This document shows positions 1 to 11,849 of a stretch of DNA of 64,000 nt, in pieces. The notes beneath the pieces are model-generated. The model ran no database searches. It was not told the DNA's origin and was given only the letters and a program-made list of their open reading frames with translations. The stretch's first letter is position 1; each line of letters starts with the position of its first letter. This stretch comes from Agarophyton chilense (taxonomy: Eukaryota > Rhodophyta > Florideophyceae > Gracilariales > Gracilariaceae), in contig JARGXX010000095.1 in assembly GCA_030374765.1 (NCBI GenBank), forward strand, positions 2,914,001 to 2,978,000. The letters are read 5' to 3'. The translations under genes were made by a program, and so were the position numbers.

Positions 1-1
1 C

Positions 2-519
2 TGTAGTATAGTGAGCTACACCGATGAGGTATTTATGCCACGTGGTGGACCTGGATTATTTTCTGCATGCGCCATGTACTACAGTAGTTTATTTACCAAT
101 TGGCATAGAATTTCGCTAATTTAGTATTGTTTAGATAAGAGTAAATGGATAGGGATGGGCATATAAATTGCATCTCCTGGGGGCCATGTTACGACGAGCA
201 CCACCGCAGTCCAGTGGCTGGTAAGATATATCTTCATCAAGCATGGACACTCCTGTCATTATTGTAGAAGCAAGCCACTGCTAGACTATTTTTACCTCTT
301 TTTGTTTCTACCGTCGACCGTAAAGGTAAGCCTAGTGTCCTGACGGACTTCCGGACAAGCAAGCGCTGTACAACAGTGTCTACGAACGTAGTCACAATGA
401 GACCGACGTTCCTATTTAACCCCTCCATGTCCGGAGATATCACGCCTTAAAGGTATCCTGAATCTCCTCCCTCTAGGTCAAGCACACTCTGTGCTCCCTA
501 AAAAAATTAAGGTACTACA
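2..519 (-). repeat. 518-bp LTR-like repeat, copy 1
   Basis: The reverse complement of this stretch matches 48985-49502 along most of its length. Both copies are 518 bp and both end in TGTA...TACA, the inverted TG/CA termini typical of LTRs. Identity was judged by eye and looks clearly lower than that of a recent pair. The two copies lie in opposite orientation 48 kb apart, so they are separate insertions and not the two ends of one element. The left flank is outside the window, so no target-site duplication can be tested. Treated as an old, solo or truncated LTR fossil. Confidence 0.7.
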
Positions 520-3500
520 CCTTTTGCTACCATTTTGGTTTGTATTATAATTATTGCCCATGTGACACATTTATCTCGCCAAAGACATCTGCAAATTATT
601 AAAATGGACTGAAAGTGCACAATTTTATCTAGAGTTGCGCGAAGCACAAAAAAGACCCGGAACTAAAAAAACCATATATAAACCTATGTGTTGTATGTAG
701 GAAAGCGATTTTAGAACTTTACCGCCTTGTTTTCTAAAGGAATACGCTTAGGATTGAGCTTGTTTATGATATGATACTTAATTGTACTAAAAATGGCAAC
801 ATTACTGGAAACGAATGCATGCTCTAGAATATACGGCAAAATAAAAAGTCAAATTTGGTTAAACCATACAACAATAATAAGTAGTTCTTCCCAAAACGCA
901 TTATTAAAGTAATCGTGCGTGATGTTCCGCCATTAAAGCTCATTCAAAAAGGGTATGAAACAAAGTAATGTTTTAGACATAAAATATGAACGTAGGCAAA
1001 CCGGATTTCTACAACTTTTGTTCACAATATCTTTGCAAAAAACAATTTATTTTAAAGAGGCTCTCTGATTGAACATATGAGATGAATGTGGGTAGCATAC
1101 TTAAAAAAAATCCAACTAAACTTGTGTTTAGTAAAGTGATTATGACTGAAGACCGTTAGAAATTTGCTTAAATTTTTCTTTGTACTTTTTTTACTTAACG
1201 TATGAATTACTGTTGTGCCGCTTGGATGAACGGTCACCATATTCTGCCTACAGATCTGGTAGCTTTTACGTTTATGGCCTACATGGATATTATTATTTTC
1301 CCTTGGCATTGTTTGTCATCGCTTGGCATCCTTTCTCATTATTTGTTCTTATTTAGCTAGAGTTTACTTTTAGTATAAATACCGATCGCTCTCAATAAAT
1401 TTCTGAGGTACGCTGACGGGGGACAAAAAAGAAAGGAAAACCTATTTTTCTGAATCTACCTTATTCTATATTCCGAATTCCTCAACAATTACATTGCGGT
1501 TTATTAGCAGGATAGAGCGCTTTTGAAAAGTCACTTTTTGTGAAACAGTGATTAAGTATTTTAAACATGGCTGTTATGGATTAACAATGACGGATTTTCG
1601 ATATAGTCTTTATTGGTATCTCTTTGGCAGTGCAAAATACTATGGTTTATGCGCAAATGAGGCAATTCAGTACAGTATTTGAATTGAAAAATTGTATCAC
1701 GAATTACTGAGACAAAATTATCTATGATTCAATTCATCCTTTTAATGAATACCTGAAAAGACGCTTTATAAGTGTCATTCAGGCTAAAAAAAAGTGAAAA
1801 AAAACAACAAAACCGCACTATAGAGAATATGATTGATTAAAGGATTTGTTTTGGAAACATTATTTTGGCTTGATATTCTTGATGTGTTGTTTTTATGATG
1901 TGTACTGTAGTTGAAAAGATATGAAATTTTTGTGCTAGGGATATGTTTTTAAAACCTTTACTAGGTTTGTGGGGTGTTGTCTTACGTTTACACACCATTG
2001 TATTTTGGATGGTGATGACATCAGGCTAAGTACGAGGCGATGATTTGTGTAATTAGCATGCAGAAGTGCAAATTAAAAAGCGTTTTTCGGTTGTTATTTT
2101 AAAAGAGAAAAGTTGGGCTTGCTGGCCACTTGTAATAAAATTCCAGTGGATTTGTTTTTGCGCAAATGCGAAGTATTAGTTTTGCTAATTGCTACAGACA
2201 CATTACGTGCCAAGTGTTACAAGGTCCAGATGTTACTTTGACGCCAGTGTTTGTAAGGTTAGCTAGCTGGTGAAGCAAGATAGATATCCCGCTTCCTTCT
2301 GGAGCGTTGGTGCTACTAGACTTGTGTCACAACACTGATGGCTGGCACGCCCAGTTGGTCGAGTTGTCAGCGTGCACTGTATGAAGCAAACAAATAGGGA
2401 AGCAGCAATGTGGATGGCTCCTCCTACGGGCAGTCACGGTTTAGCAACGCCGAGAGAGGTAACGAGAGGAGGGTGCGTCAGACGCGCGACACTGGAAGGG
2501 AAGACACGAATGACACGCAGGACGTAGTAATCGCACACCGATGGGCGCTTCAGTGAGCCATCGCAGCGCGCTGCGGCGCTGCCCTTGCATGAGTGGTGTG
2601 TCGCTGTGGCGACTGGTCATGCGCGTGACAGGCACTGCGCGTCTTTTGTGCTACGGCTACCGGGGCTAAAGACGCGCCGCACACACCAAACGCACGGCGC
2701 GTCTTAACTGTAGCGCACTTTCTCGCTTTTCAGCGTGCGGACGTGCTCTTTTGCCCGTTCCTGCGGTGGCACGATGGAGCGCGCGCGTCTGCATCGTGCA
2801 GATTGCATGCCGCCAGCGCACTACGCCCTCGACATGCTGCCGTCATCAGCTGCTGAGCCCCCGTTGTCTCGTGCCCCATTGTAAGTGACCATCGTGTAAC
2901 AGCTCACAAACCCAAGCGTTCCAACAAGCTCGCATATGCTTTTCGTCTTGTTGTCTTCATAAATGCACATCCCAATCACCCGCCTGCATCACACTCATGC
3001 ATCAATCACATCGCCAACATTTTCTTGGCGCTCAGTGTTACCAAGGGTGAGGACTCTCCGCTCTCCATTCCTTGTGCAGATGCCAATAATCCTCGCTGCT
3101 TGTGCTGTCTGTTTCACCTTCGTCACCATGAACGCCCGCGCACTAGCGCCTCACTCAGTCTCGAATCACGTTTCTTGGCACTGCGTCTCCCCGACCTTTT
3201 CTCGCAACTCGTTATTCAAAACAACTACAATAAAAATGAACTTGTCCCCCTTACACATCGTTTTGTTTTCGCCTACAAAGATCACAACGCACATCCCAAT
3301 TATAAAAACGTCTTCCACTTCATCTGTTCTTTGCGTCATTCAAGCACTCTGCACACCTGTCCGAATCTCTCAAGATTTCATCCCTTACTTCCATTTTCCA
3401 TCCTTCGAATCCTTCGACCATCTCGAACATATGTACACTCCCCGAAGGACGAGCAGCATCATGTGTTGTTTGCAACAAATAAAATTCCTTCTTGCCCTAA

Positions 3501-6500
3501 TTCTCGTAGGAAAGTCAATCAATTCAGTGCATTTTCTGCACCAGCATAAAGAAGAAATCCAATATTTAGTATCGACAAACAAGTTCAAGCCAGGCCCATG
3601 ATTAAATTATTTGAATAAAAGAAAAGCATATGCTTTTAGTATCTCAACAAACTTGTACACCCATTGCAGACTTAACAACGAGAAAAACGTACCTCGATTA
3701 CAAAGTTTAACGGCTCTTCCTGGCCGAGCAAATTTTTTCAGTGAACGAGAGAGTGCAGTTTAGGTAATCATATCGTGCAATCCATGAACGAAATCCAGTC
3801 TGTTATTCTTAATGCTTTCCTCCCCGAAAAAAGTGTTTCCATCTCGAACTGTACTTACATGTGGAATGAAAACAAAGCGTAAGGTTCCGAGTATCTCGAC
3901 TATTTGAACTGCTCGATGGCATTGTCATTTTCTCGTATCCGTAAATAAAAAACCAATACATGAATTACCCACAAAGGAAATACCCAACAATCTTCGCATG
4001 AAGTAGAGTCCCAATTATCATGCCTCTGACCCTTAAATGTCGACCTATAATAGTTGACGAGCGAGCAGCTCTCTCTGCATTTACTATTCCTTGGTAAATG
4101 AATTTTTCTTATCATGAACGAAAACATCACACAAAACGAGTATTCTGTTAGGTGGACAGAATTTCTCGAAATCTCAAAGATATTCATTTCCGACCGAACA
4201 AAGACTACGGGCAAGCTACGTGTAGAGGCCTTGGTGCGCATTTAATTGTTGACGGTACGCAACGAACAGACAACCAACCACACCACCATTTTATAGACAA
4301 GCAGGAGTTGTCTGAGAGCTTTAAATGCCCGACTTCTGGACCAAACCAGGTAATTTAGAAGCAAAGGAAGTCGATTGAGATGGCACGAGAATATGTGAGC
4401 TTTGTCGCTCAAACTTGTTTTGCAGAGCTGCTTTGACTTTGGGTATCGTCCGCTCCAACAATCAAACTTATCTTATCTTAAACGATTTTTTTAATCTTGG
4501 AATGTATGGTTGAATTCAATGCAAAAATCATAAGTTCTCGTGCTTTTTCTCGCTGCACTCTGAAATCTATAATTTAGGGGAGGCATGTCTTCTCTCATGT
4601 GTCGGACCCAACCTACATAGAGATAAGATTCAGGTTCCAATGTCGATATGGAATCTTCAGCAAGTGAAAAATCAACTGGTGGGTATACAGTACTAGATAA
4701 AACCACAAACATCCGACAAGGAGACATCTTTTTGGAACGCATATGCCTGAACTGCCACAGGATCAGCAATGAGCAAAACCTGACTGTTTTTGTTACTGTC
4801 CATTGTCGTAGTCCCAAACTAAAACAGATCATAATCGGTATCTAGTAGTACAAGCTCCGAACAACCAACAATAAACCAGATGGAATTCGATACAAGATGA
4901 CAAAGCATACATCATGAGTTCCTTCCTACCTGGATACGATACTGCAGATATTGTAAGACGAGAAGAGGTACGACTCAGCGAATTAAAGCAAAATCGCAAG
5001 AATCGCACACATCGAGATGCAATGTTTCTTGAATAAAATTGCAGATGACTTTGTTTTCGTTCCGTAACTCATGCAAAATCGAGGAATGAACAAGAAGAAG
5101 CCATCATTGCATATCAGCCATGAGCAAAAGTTGAAACACTGATGCTGGTGAGCTTGAACTGGGTTATAGCCTATCTACGATCTGGCCTCGTGGTCCCTAC
5201 CTAGACATAAGTGATGCATAGGTCCAGAACAGCTCATCAACCATTCTTTCGGTCAGATATATTGGAGAGCAAGCGTCACTTCAGTCAGTCCTTTATCACT
5301 TGTACGGGTGATAGATCTCCGAGCCTCTTTTTCTCGACGAAAATGTAAGAGAAATAAAACTTTGATTTGATTGGTGTCATGGTTCCATGTGTTTAAGCAC
5401 AAAGTTTCAGTATCTCATGTGACAGGACACGAAATAACCCGAGTCACTAATTTCGGTTAAACGAAAAGTAAGAGATGGTTGGAAGGAGTTGGATCTCAAC
5501 ATAATTGATATGCAAATACCAAATACTTGGGGAAAAAAAGAAAAACTGATGGCCATAAATTTCATCTTAAGGCTGGGTCAATAGCTTGATTTTTTCGTTT
5601 GACTTTTTTCGATTGTAGAAATGCGATTTCACTTTTCACAGATTTTTCGGGGGCTTTATGAAATTGATATCTCTAATATCTCATATGCCTAGAAAGTACG
5701 TATCTAAAATAGTCACATTGTGTCTAAGCACGTTAATATCAAGTGTTGCATTCACTGGTAATGAAGTGATCATTGTGGCATGGCTGATTTTTACTTGGGA
5801 TGACATTGCGAGGTATGCTTTGCCAAGGAAGAAACGCAACACCGAATAGAAGAAGACGCTGGGCAATGAGCAAAAAACGTTGAACAGAGCAGATGTGCAT
5901 TTCTTGAAGTATTATCGCAATGACAACGGAAGGATAAAGCGCATGGTGAGTATTGTCTCTTCACTGCAAAAAAACGAAGATTATTGGCCGCTTGAAGATC
6001 CTCATATCACTCCTGGCTCACTTGGGACCCATCAATATCCAGTCTCGGTGCTTTTTGAACTCATTTGCTCTCTCCATTGTTTCTGGTCCTTCTCGTCAGA
6101 TGAAAGCAAGCTTGTATCAAGCGCCATGTTGCGCTAGAGTCGTGATGAGAATCTTATGCTCTGTTCCCAGAGATTATATAAAAATGAAGCTGGACACAAC
6201 CTGGACAGTAAACAGTTGCCTGGAGAATGTAGAGCAAGTGTTTTACTAATATCAGCTGTGCAACGTGCCAGGCAATCGATGGGGTAGTAAGCTATCTCAG
6301 CACAAGGTATGGTTGCTGAATTCGTTTATGACAAAATGTAGTAGAGGCAGGCCACCGACGCTTGCATTTGGATGCTATTGCTTTGTTCTTGCTGGTATTT
6401 GGAGCGAAAATCTGGGCAACATGACCCGCGACCGCCGACAGGGCGGCGGGTGACCAGGAATGCAGGTGCACACCTCCCAAAAAGGATAGCCGACGGCCCA

Positions 6501-6687
6501 TGGCGACTTTGAAATCAAGTAGCACTCTCTTCCACTCAAGAAGAAGACCTCTGTAGCAACGAAGCCCATGGGCCGCGAACCGCAGGACGCCGGATGAGCG
6601 TTGTTGGACGCGTTGTTCAGTGCCGATTAAATCTTACAGCGCCAGCTTTCAAAAAAAATGGCGCACTCTAGCTAGTAGCTAGCAATT
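520..6687. other. Gene-poor AT-rich intergenic region
   Basis: About 6 kb without a convincing gene. The open frames are short and carry no recognisable motif. A locally C-rich stretch at about 2640-3600 holds overlapping open frames, including a 212-codon ATG frame at 2963-3601, but their low-complexity Ser/Thr/His/Pro composition and the simultaneous openness of two frames point to base composition rather than selection. No RNA gene or repeat array was seen. Confidence 0.5.
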
Positions 6688-6713
6688 CTACCCTTCGTAG
6701 CTACGAAGGGTAG
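6688..6713. promoter_or_regulatory. 26-bp perfect palindrome upstream of coiled-coil gene
   Basis: The 13-bp half-site ctacccttcgtag is followed immediately by its exact reverse complement. It lies about 120 bp upstream of the ATG at 6831, in the probable promoter or 5' leader of that gene. A perfect dyad of this length could bind a dimeric regulator or form a hairpin in the leader RNA. No sequence family is recognised. Confidence 0.5.
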
Positions 6714-6830
6714 CTATAGAGGGATTGGGCTACGTGACACAGCGTTGTGATTCAAACCAGACCCGCCACTCCAAGGACGACATTCACCCTCCCGCTAACA
6801 CCTGCGGACTCCCGCCAAGTGCGAGCCAAT

Positions 6831-7841
6831 ATGCCTCTTCCGCAGCCGCCCCCTCCACAGAAGCCGCCGCCATCGCCGCCATCACCGCGGACGCCGTGCA
6901 ACGCCAGCCCGCCGACCACTCCCCCAACCACGCCTTCCTCTTCTGGCTCTTCGCCGCGACCTTCTTTGCTGTTCCCGCTATCTGAGCTCCTAGATCAGTA
7001 CGCCGCAGAACTTGAGCTTTACGAATCATCCCCCGTTTCAGCCAAATCCCCATCTCAACGTCTCTCTCCTCCCCCATCATCTGTTTCTCCCTCGCTGAAG
7101 AAGTTGGCTACAGATGCAGTTCGAGTTTCCGCCGATACTCTAGCGAAGCAAACTGAATTGAGACGTTGGGAACAACTCCATCATGCATCCACCCAAGATA
7201 CAGACCAAATTTCTGGCCTGTACGCCGACCAACAGCAATATGCACATATGCTAGGTGTCGAGCTTTCCAGATCGTGTCGCGATATGAGCCGGCTTCAGGC
7301 TCGTCACCTCTTATGTATGCGAGAAATACAGCAGTTGAGAGACTGCGTCGCAACTTTACATGCTGCGCACACGCTGGATGCTAGCATCAATGCCTTGCTT
7401 ATTAGTGATCAGTCATGGGAGATCGACGAGTTGAAACGCAGATTGAGAGACGCGGACAGACATCGTCAACTGCTCAAGAAGTTGTTGCAACGCGCTGCGC
7501 CCAAAGGAATGTCGCGCCGCGATTTCGGCTCACCGGATGCTGCTCAAAGTAGCTCCAGCACAGACCATCCGCGACAAACCCAAGAACGTGAAAACATTCC
7601 CATCAATCTCCCAAATCTTTCCGAAGGAAAGGTCATCGCTGGACTAGTCAAACGAGTTTCCTCCCGCGATCCCGAGAAGAAGAAAGAGCTAAATCGGCTC
7701 AGCAGATCCAAACAACATCTTCTGGACGCTTACGAGAGACGAAATTCCACTACGCTAGATAATGTTGTCCGTAGAACTTCGCAGATGTCGATAGCTTCTG
7801 CCACTGTGTTCTCAGGGTCTCCCGTACACAGCGAGGAGTGA
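6831..7841 (+). CDS. Proline-rich coiled-coil protein, unrecognised
   Basis: A 336-aa protein read from the ATG at 6831. The frame is open a little further upstream but has no earlier ATG. Residues 1-45 are very rich in Pro/Ser (runs such as QPPPPQKPPPSPP) and look disordered. Residues about 45-65 form a short amphipathic segment (LLFPLSELLDQYAAELELY). Residues about 88-225 are predominantly helical with heptad-like spacing of Leu/Ala/Ile, including LRDCVATLHAAH and LKRRLRDADRHRQLLKKLL, consistent with a coiled coil. The C-terminal 110 residues are polar and charged with a basic stretch (DPEKKKELNRLSRSK). There is no membrane segment or signal peptide. It is convergent with RTCB, with only 60 bp between the stop codons. 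I do not recognise a family; a scaffold or cytoskeletal adaptor is only a guess. Confidence 0.75.
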   Translation: MPLPQPPPPQKPPPSPPSPRTPCNASPPTTPPTTPSSSGSSPRPSLLFPLSELLDQYAAELELYESSPVSAKSPSQRLSPPPSSVSPSLKKLATDAVRVSADTLAKQTELRRWEQLHHASTQDTDQISGLYADQQQYAHMLGVELSRSCRDMSRLQARHLLCMREIQQLRDCVATLHAAHTLDASINALLISDQSWEIDELKRRLRDADRHRQLLKKLLQRAAPKGMSRRDFGSPDAAQSSSSTDHPRQTQERENIPINLPNLSEGKVIAGLVKRVSSRDPEKKKELNRLSRSKQHLLDAYERRNSTTLDNVVRRTSQMSIASATVFSGSPVHSEE

Positions 7842-7901
7842 ACTAACTTGACTTATGCACTGCACACAAGATTCGTTATCATAATTCGATCTGGGCACTA
7901 T

Positions 7902-9551
7902 TTAGCCCTTAATCACTGCCAAGGGTCGAAGTTTCACACACATTTTGGAAATGCCTGCCTGATGACAAGTATTGACCACGGCGGAGACATCCTTGTAACT
8001 CTTTGCATTCAACGGAAACATCCAGAAAATTAACTCACTAACTGTTAGTAGGTGCTTCGTATCAATTTTTTTTCTCGTTGGGCTTCTTTCCACCAAACTT
8101 ACCTCTGGAGCCTCTTCAGTCACCAACTTCGGTGAAGCAACTCGTATAGCAATACCTTTTTCTTTCAAATTATTCAATACTTCTTCGTAGTTCAGTTGAC
8201 GTCTACTTGCGGATCTGCTTTGCGCGCGCCCGGCCCCGTGACATGTGGAACCAAAAGTCTCCTTCATGCCTTGTTCGGTACCAAGGAGTACATAGCTACA
8301 AGTGCCCATAGTTCCTCCGACTAAAACGGGTTGACCGGTAAATTGATAATCACAAGGTATGAGCGGGTGGTGCGGGGGAAACGCTCGAGTTGCCCCTTTT
8401 CTGTGAACGAGAAGTTGCTTCATTTTCCCGTCCACCATGTGAGTCTCTACCTTCGCAATATTGTGGCTTACATCGTAAATTAGGTGCATGTCCAATTCTA
8501 CAGGCGTTTTCCTGAATACTTTAGCGAATGCTTGTCGAGTTAGGAACGTCATTGAAGAACGATTGACCCAAGCATAATTAGCAGCAGCCGCCATTGCCTT
8601 CAGATAGTCTTGTCCTTCCTGTGATGATATCCGAGCACAAGCTAATTGCCTATCATTCACGTTAATACGGTCTCTCTCCATAGCTCTCTCCATTAGTTGC
8701 AGTGCGTCAGTCGCAACTTGATGACCCAGCCCTCTCGAACCTGAATGAATCATGATCACGACTTGCCCCAACTTTCCGATTCCCATTTTCTGAGCTGCCG
8801 CAGAATCATATATATCATCTACGACCTGGACCTCAGCGTAGTGGTTGCCTGCACCTAGGGTGCCCAATTGTGTAAGCCCACGCTTCTTTGCTCTTGCGGA
8901 TACTTTCGTGGGGTCAGCTTGCAGCATTCTTCCATATTCTTCGCAATGCTCTTTATCTTCTGGCCACGCATATCCTTCCCGCAGAGACCAATCCATGCCT
9001 AGTTCTAATGCTTCCTCCAGAGACTTCAAAGTGGTTGGAATAATCCCCTTGGATCCAACCCCGACTGGTATATGGTCAAATAATGTTTGAGCCAGCTGCT
9101 CTCTCACGGGTTCTACATCGCTTTCCATTAGATTAGTCCGGACTAAGCGCACGCCACAGTTGATATCAAAGCCAACACCTCCCGGGGAGACCACGGCCTC
9201 TTTATCACTCATATCAAAAGCTGCAACGTTTCCAATGGCAAAGCCATATCCGGAATGAACGTCGGGCATAGCTATAGATCGATACACAATCCCGGGCAGA
9301 GAGGAGACGTTCGCGATTTGTTTCACAGCCGGAATAAAGCCTCCAACATATTCGTTCTCACTAAATCGTTGCAATTCGTTCTTTACCAGAGGTGCAAGAA
9401 TATCGTTGACGAAGAACGTTCCTGGTGTTCTCATATTCGGAACAAAGCCGACGTCAATTTCGTATTGACAGGGTGAGATCTTGCGTATGTATGATAGCTC
9501 TTCGTCAAAGGTTCGCTTCTGGGAGCTTTTGGTTCGAGCCACTTTGTACAT
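7902..9551 (-). CDS. RTCB: tRNA-splicing RNA ligase RtcB/HSPC117, two exons
   Basis: RNA 3'-phosphate/5'-OH ligase that joins tRNA exons after intron removal and, in animals, XBP1 mRNA halves. Exon 1 is 8103-9551 and exon 2 is 7902-8000, separated by a 102-nt intron (8001-8102) with donor GAG|GTAAGT and a CTAAC branch-like site. Splicing gives about 515 aa, close to human RTCB (505). Family motifs visible: [14 protein letters not shown] (metal Cys132), [10 protein letters not shown] (His237), [12 protein letters not shown] (His269), YDVSHNIA (His363), [11 protein letters not shown], and the guanylylated His438 in TCHGAGRA. The exon junction restores the family's APESYKDV sequence and the protein ends LRPLAVIKG, as in orthologues. 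ATG at 9551 chosen: it starts MYKVARTK with no earlier ATG needed. The intron is a multiple of three and stop-free, so an unspliced mRNA would still be open. Confidence 0.96.
   Translation of the reverse strand: MYKVARTKSSQKRTFDEELSYIRKISPCQYEIDVGFVPNMRTPGTFFVNDILAPLVKNELQRFSENEYVGGFIPAVKQIANVSSLPGIVYRSIAMPDVHSGYGFAIGNVAAFDMSDKEAVVSPGGVGFDINCGVRLVRTNLMESDVEPVREQLAQTLFDHIPVGVGSKGIIPTTLKSLEEALELGMDWSLREGYAWPEDKEHCEEYGRMLQADPTKVSARAKKRGLTQLGTLGAGNHYAEVQVVDDIYDSAAAQKMGIGKLGQVVIMIHSGSRGLGHQVATDALQLMERAMERDRINVNDRQLACARISSQEGQDYLKAMAAAANYAWVNRSSMTFLTRQAFAKVFRKTPVELDMHLIYDVSHNIAKVETHMVDGKMKQLLVHRKGATRAFPPHHPLIPCDYQFTGQPVLVGGTMGTCSYVLLGTEQGMKETFGSTCHGAGRAQSRSASRRQLNYEEVLNNLKEKGIAIRVASPKLVTEEAPEVSLVERSPTRKKIDTKHLLTVSELIFWMFPLNAKSYKDVSAVVNTCHQAGISKMCVKLRPLAVIKG
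8001..8102 (-). other. RTCB intron, 102 nt, stop-free and in frame
   Basis: The minus strand reads GAG|GTAAGT, then a CTAAC branch-like site, then an acceptor ending GCAAAG before AGTTAC. The acceptor is AAG rather than the usual YAG; no better acceptor keeps the conserved SYKDV start of exon 2. The intron encodes 34 sense codons in frame. Confidence 0.8.
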
Positions 9552-11453
9552 TTTTGGTCTGGATTCTCAGAATTTAGCGAAAAGGAGGAAGGATACCAAA
9601 TAGAAGTGAGAGTAGTCTTTCCAGTCTCGGAGTGCTTAAGGATGAAGTGTGTCTCAGTAAGGATGTACAAACTGATCACATGCATCACTGTGTGTCTCGA
9701 CCCTTGTAATGAGAAAGAGGCGGACAGCTCTGATTTTCGGTCCTTGAGGGTTCCATACATGCGCACCAGGCTGTGGGCGCCATCATTGGTGTGACGCTGT
9801 GGGCTTGACGTTACAGTAAACGTCGGCGTAATAAAGCCTTTTCCGTTGCTGAACTGCCCAGATAGATGAAATGAGATATAAATATTTTGAAATAATCTTC
9901 TTAAACTTCTTAAAATTCTTAAACCAACGCGACCAAAAACTTATGTCAATAGTCACTAGGGTTCAGGCACCCTGGCTTCCGGTTAGACACTCCGGATGTG
10001 TAACGATTTCTTCAGCCTTCCCACTTCTGCGTTTTCCAGAAGCAGGCGTGTACAATCCCTACAAAGCTTCCCTAGGAGAGCTTATACCAAAAACATATGT
10101 TTTCAATCTGTACCAGAAGCTGGCCTTTTGTGGGAAAGGTAACGCGGCACCACTTTCGGAAGCTTTCCGTCCAGCAGTAGATCCCAGATCTCCAACAAGT
10201 CTTTACGACCACCACAGGCTTTTCAATCTGTAAGCGCTCTCTAGACAGATCCAGTACCGTTGTTCTAAAAAGACCGTCTCCCGTCTACGCCGAGGGCGCT
10301 TCAACCAGTGCACTGGGCTGACAGGGGGTGCCTTACTAAGCGGCTAACGCCTCACTGGACCCCTGTACTGCGGCAAACGCCTCACAGATTTTTTTAAAAT
10401 GTATGGGGTTGCTCCTCCAGCCGTAGTCGCCTCACTGGACCCCATACGGCAAACGTCTCACCTTTTGAGAAAGTTCAAGGACCCGAAAACAAAGGAAAAT
10501 AATGTTGTTGGGTGTTAATTGTTAGTTGAAGTCGTCCGAGAATCAACTTGGAGACATCGAAGCCCTTTTTATAGAGATCTAGAACTTCGAAAAAGCTTAA
10601 ACGCATTACTACTCGATAGTTACTACTATGGGCTTCTAGGTTACTCTGATTGCTGCTAGCAGCGATTAAAGCAGCACAAAAATCAATTAAATTATAACAA
10701 CTATATTATTTTTTTTAATGCGTCATTATGGCTTTCGACGCCAGCGCTGAAATACATAGTAAAGATAATGCTGGCACTCCACAAAATTGTGTTCCAGCAA
10801 TACTGGAACACTTTACGCATTATGAGACCCACACCACTTGTCGTTCAATCAGTTCTGGAGTATGAAACTGTCGTGTCTTGGGAGCGTGGTGACGCTCAAC
10901 ATTAGAAGGTAGACGTAGTAAACCTCGATGGTAACAGGGCACCGTGAAAACCCGCAGGGGCAAACGGCGGGGGTAACTAGCCTATACCGTGTAGGTGAAA
11001 GATGGTAGGCGTCCACGTGCGGGAAAGCCTGTGTGGTAGTTGAGAAACAATGAACGAAAAGGTATAGTCGTGACCCAAGTGGTTTTTGTCCTTACCAGAT
11101 CAGGATGGGGGAGGTGCATCTCCCTATATGCAGTGGACTGCACTCTCCAGATCACCCGGGCTGTGCCAGCAAGGCACGGTCTCTGAACTAGTGTCAAAGA
11201 CCTGGCCAGCACTGGCTACAGTGCCAGGTGGCCCCTCCACTACTGTACTAGAATAGATATAATTACAATTAAAAGTACTAAACAATACTCAACCAGAAGG
11301 TACATGTCCACAATACACGTGGCTGACAACACCTAGATGGTAGCTCGCCCGGAGCTGTATGGCGAATGATCCCTCGCATCCATCACCTACCAGGTCATTG
11401 TAGTATATCGACAACGTCAAAGGTCAAACCTTCTGCCACTATACGACACTACA
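9552..11453. other. Intergenic region with short repeats and rRNA-like motif
   Basis: No convincing coding gene. At about 10330-10460 there are two copies of a cctcactggacccc motif, each followed by cggcaaacg[c/t]ctcac, roughly 95 bp apart. At 10962-10979 the plus strand reads aaacggcgggggtaacta, nearly identical to a universally conserved 25S/28S rRNA segment. Around it, 10860-11240 is rich in short self-complementary pieces. This may be a remnant of an rDNA-linked or non-LTR element, but no reverse-transcriptase frame was found nearby. Confidence 0.4.
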
Positions 11454-11849
11454 TTACTTCAACTTGCCTGGAATTACAACCATAAGCTCAGCAATTCTTT
11501 TGCGCTCAACTATTTCCAACGCACGCTCTTCCTTATCTAGCTCGAATGGTTTCTCGTCCAAATCCAATATTCTTCTGGTCACATCGTCAATCGCATAAAA
11601 ACGCTCAGACTTTCTCTCCTAGCGCTTTTACTTGAGTTCCATTCACCGTTTTTCGTTGGCGCGTCGCTCATCGCTTTTTGCTAGCTTGATGACAGCAAAT
11701 ATTTCATCTGCCTGCCGCCCGTCGCTCGGTCGGTGCTTTTTCGTTTTCGCGGAACTTGGCTTTGATTCTTCATCTCCTTTCTCGTCCAGCGTACTTGAAG
11801 CTTTTCTTTTCAACGCCAAAATACGTATGTCTTTTCTAGCTGTTATCAA
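11454..11849 (-). pseudogene. Decayed ORF, charged helical C-terminus
   Basis: The minus strand is open from 11849 to 11643 (MITARKDIRILALKRKASS...; Lys/Glu/Ser-rich, ending SDERRANEKR). Just downstream a second frame continues with charged helical sequence (RKSERFYAIDDVTRRILDL, then EERALEIVERKRIAEL) to a TAA at 11454-11456. The two composition-matched pieces in adjacent frames suggest one frameshifted coding region. The style recalls C-terminal helices of Myb/trihelix-like proteins encoded by DNA transposons, but no domain is identifiable, so the call rests on composition only. Confidence 0.35.

Noticed and set aside
2963-3601. 212-aa plus-strand ORF
   Set aside because: Low-complexity His/Ser/Thr/Pro composition, a second overlapping frame is equally open, and no domain or membrane pattern makes sense.
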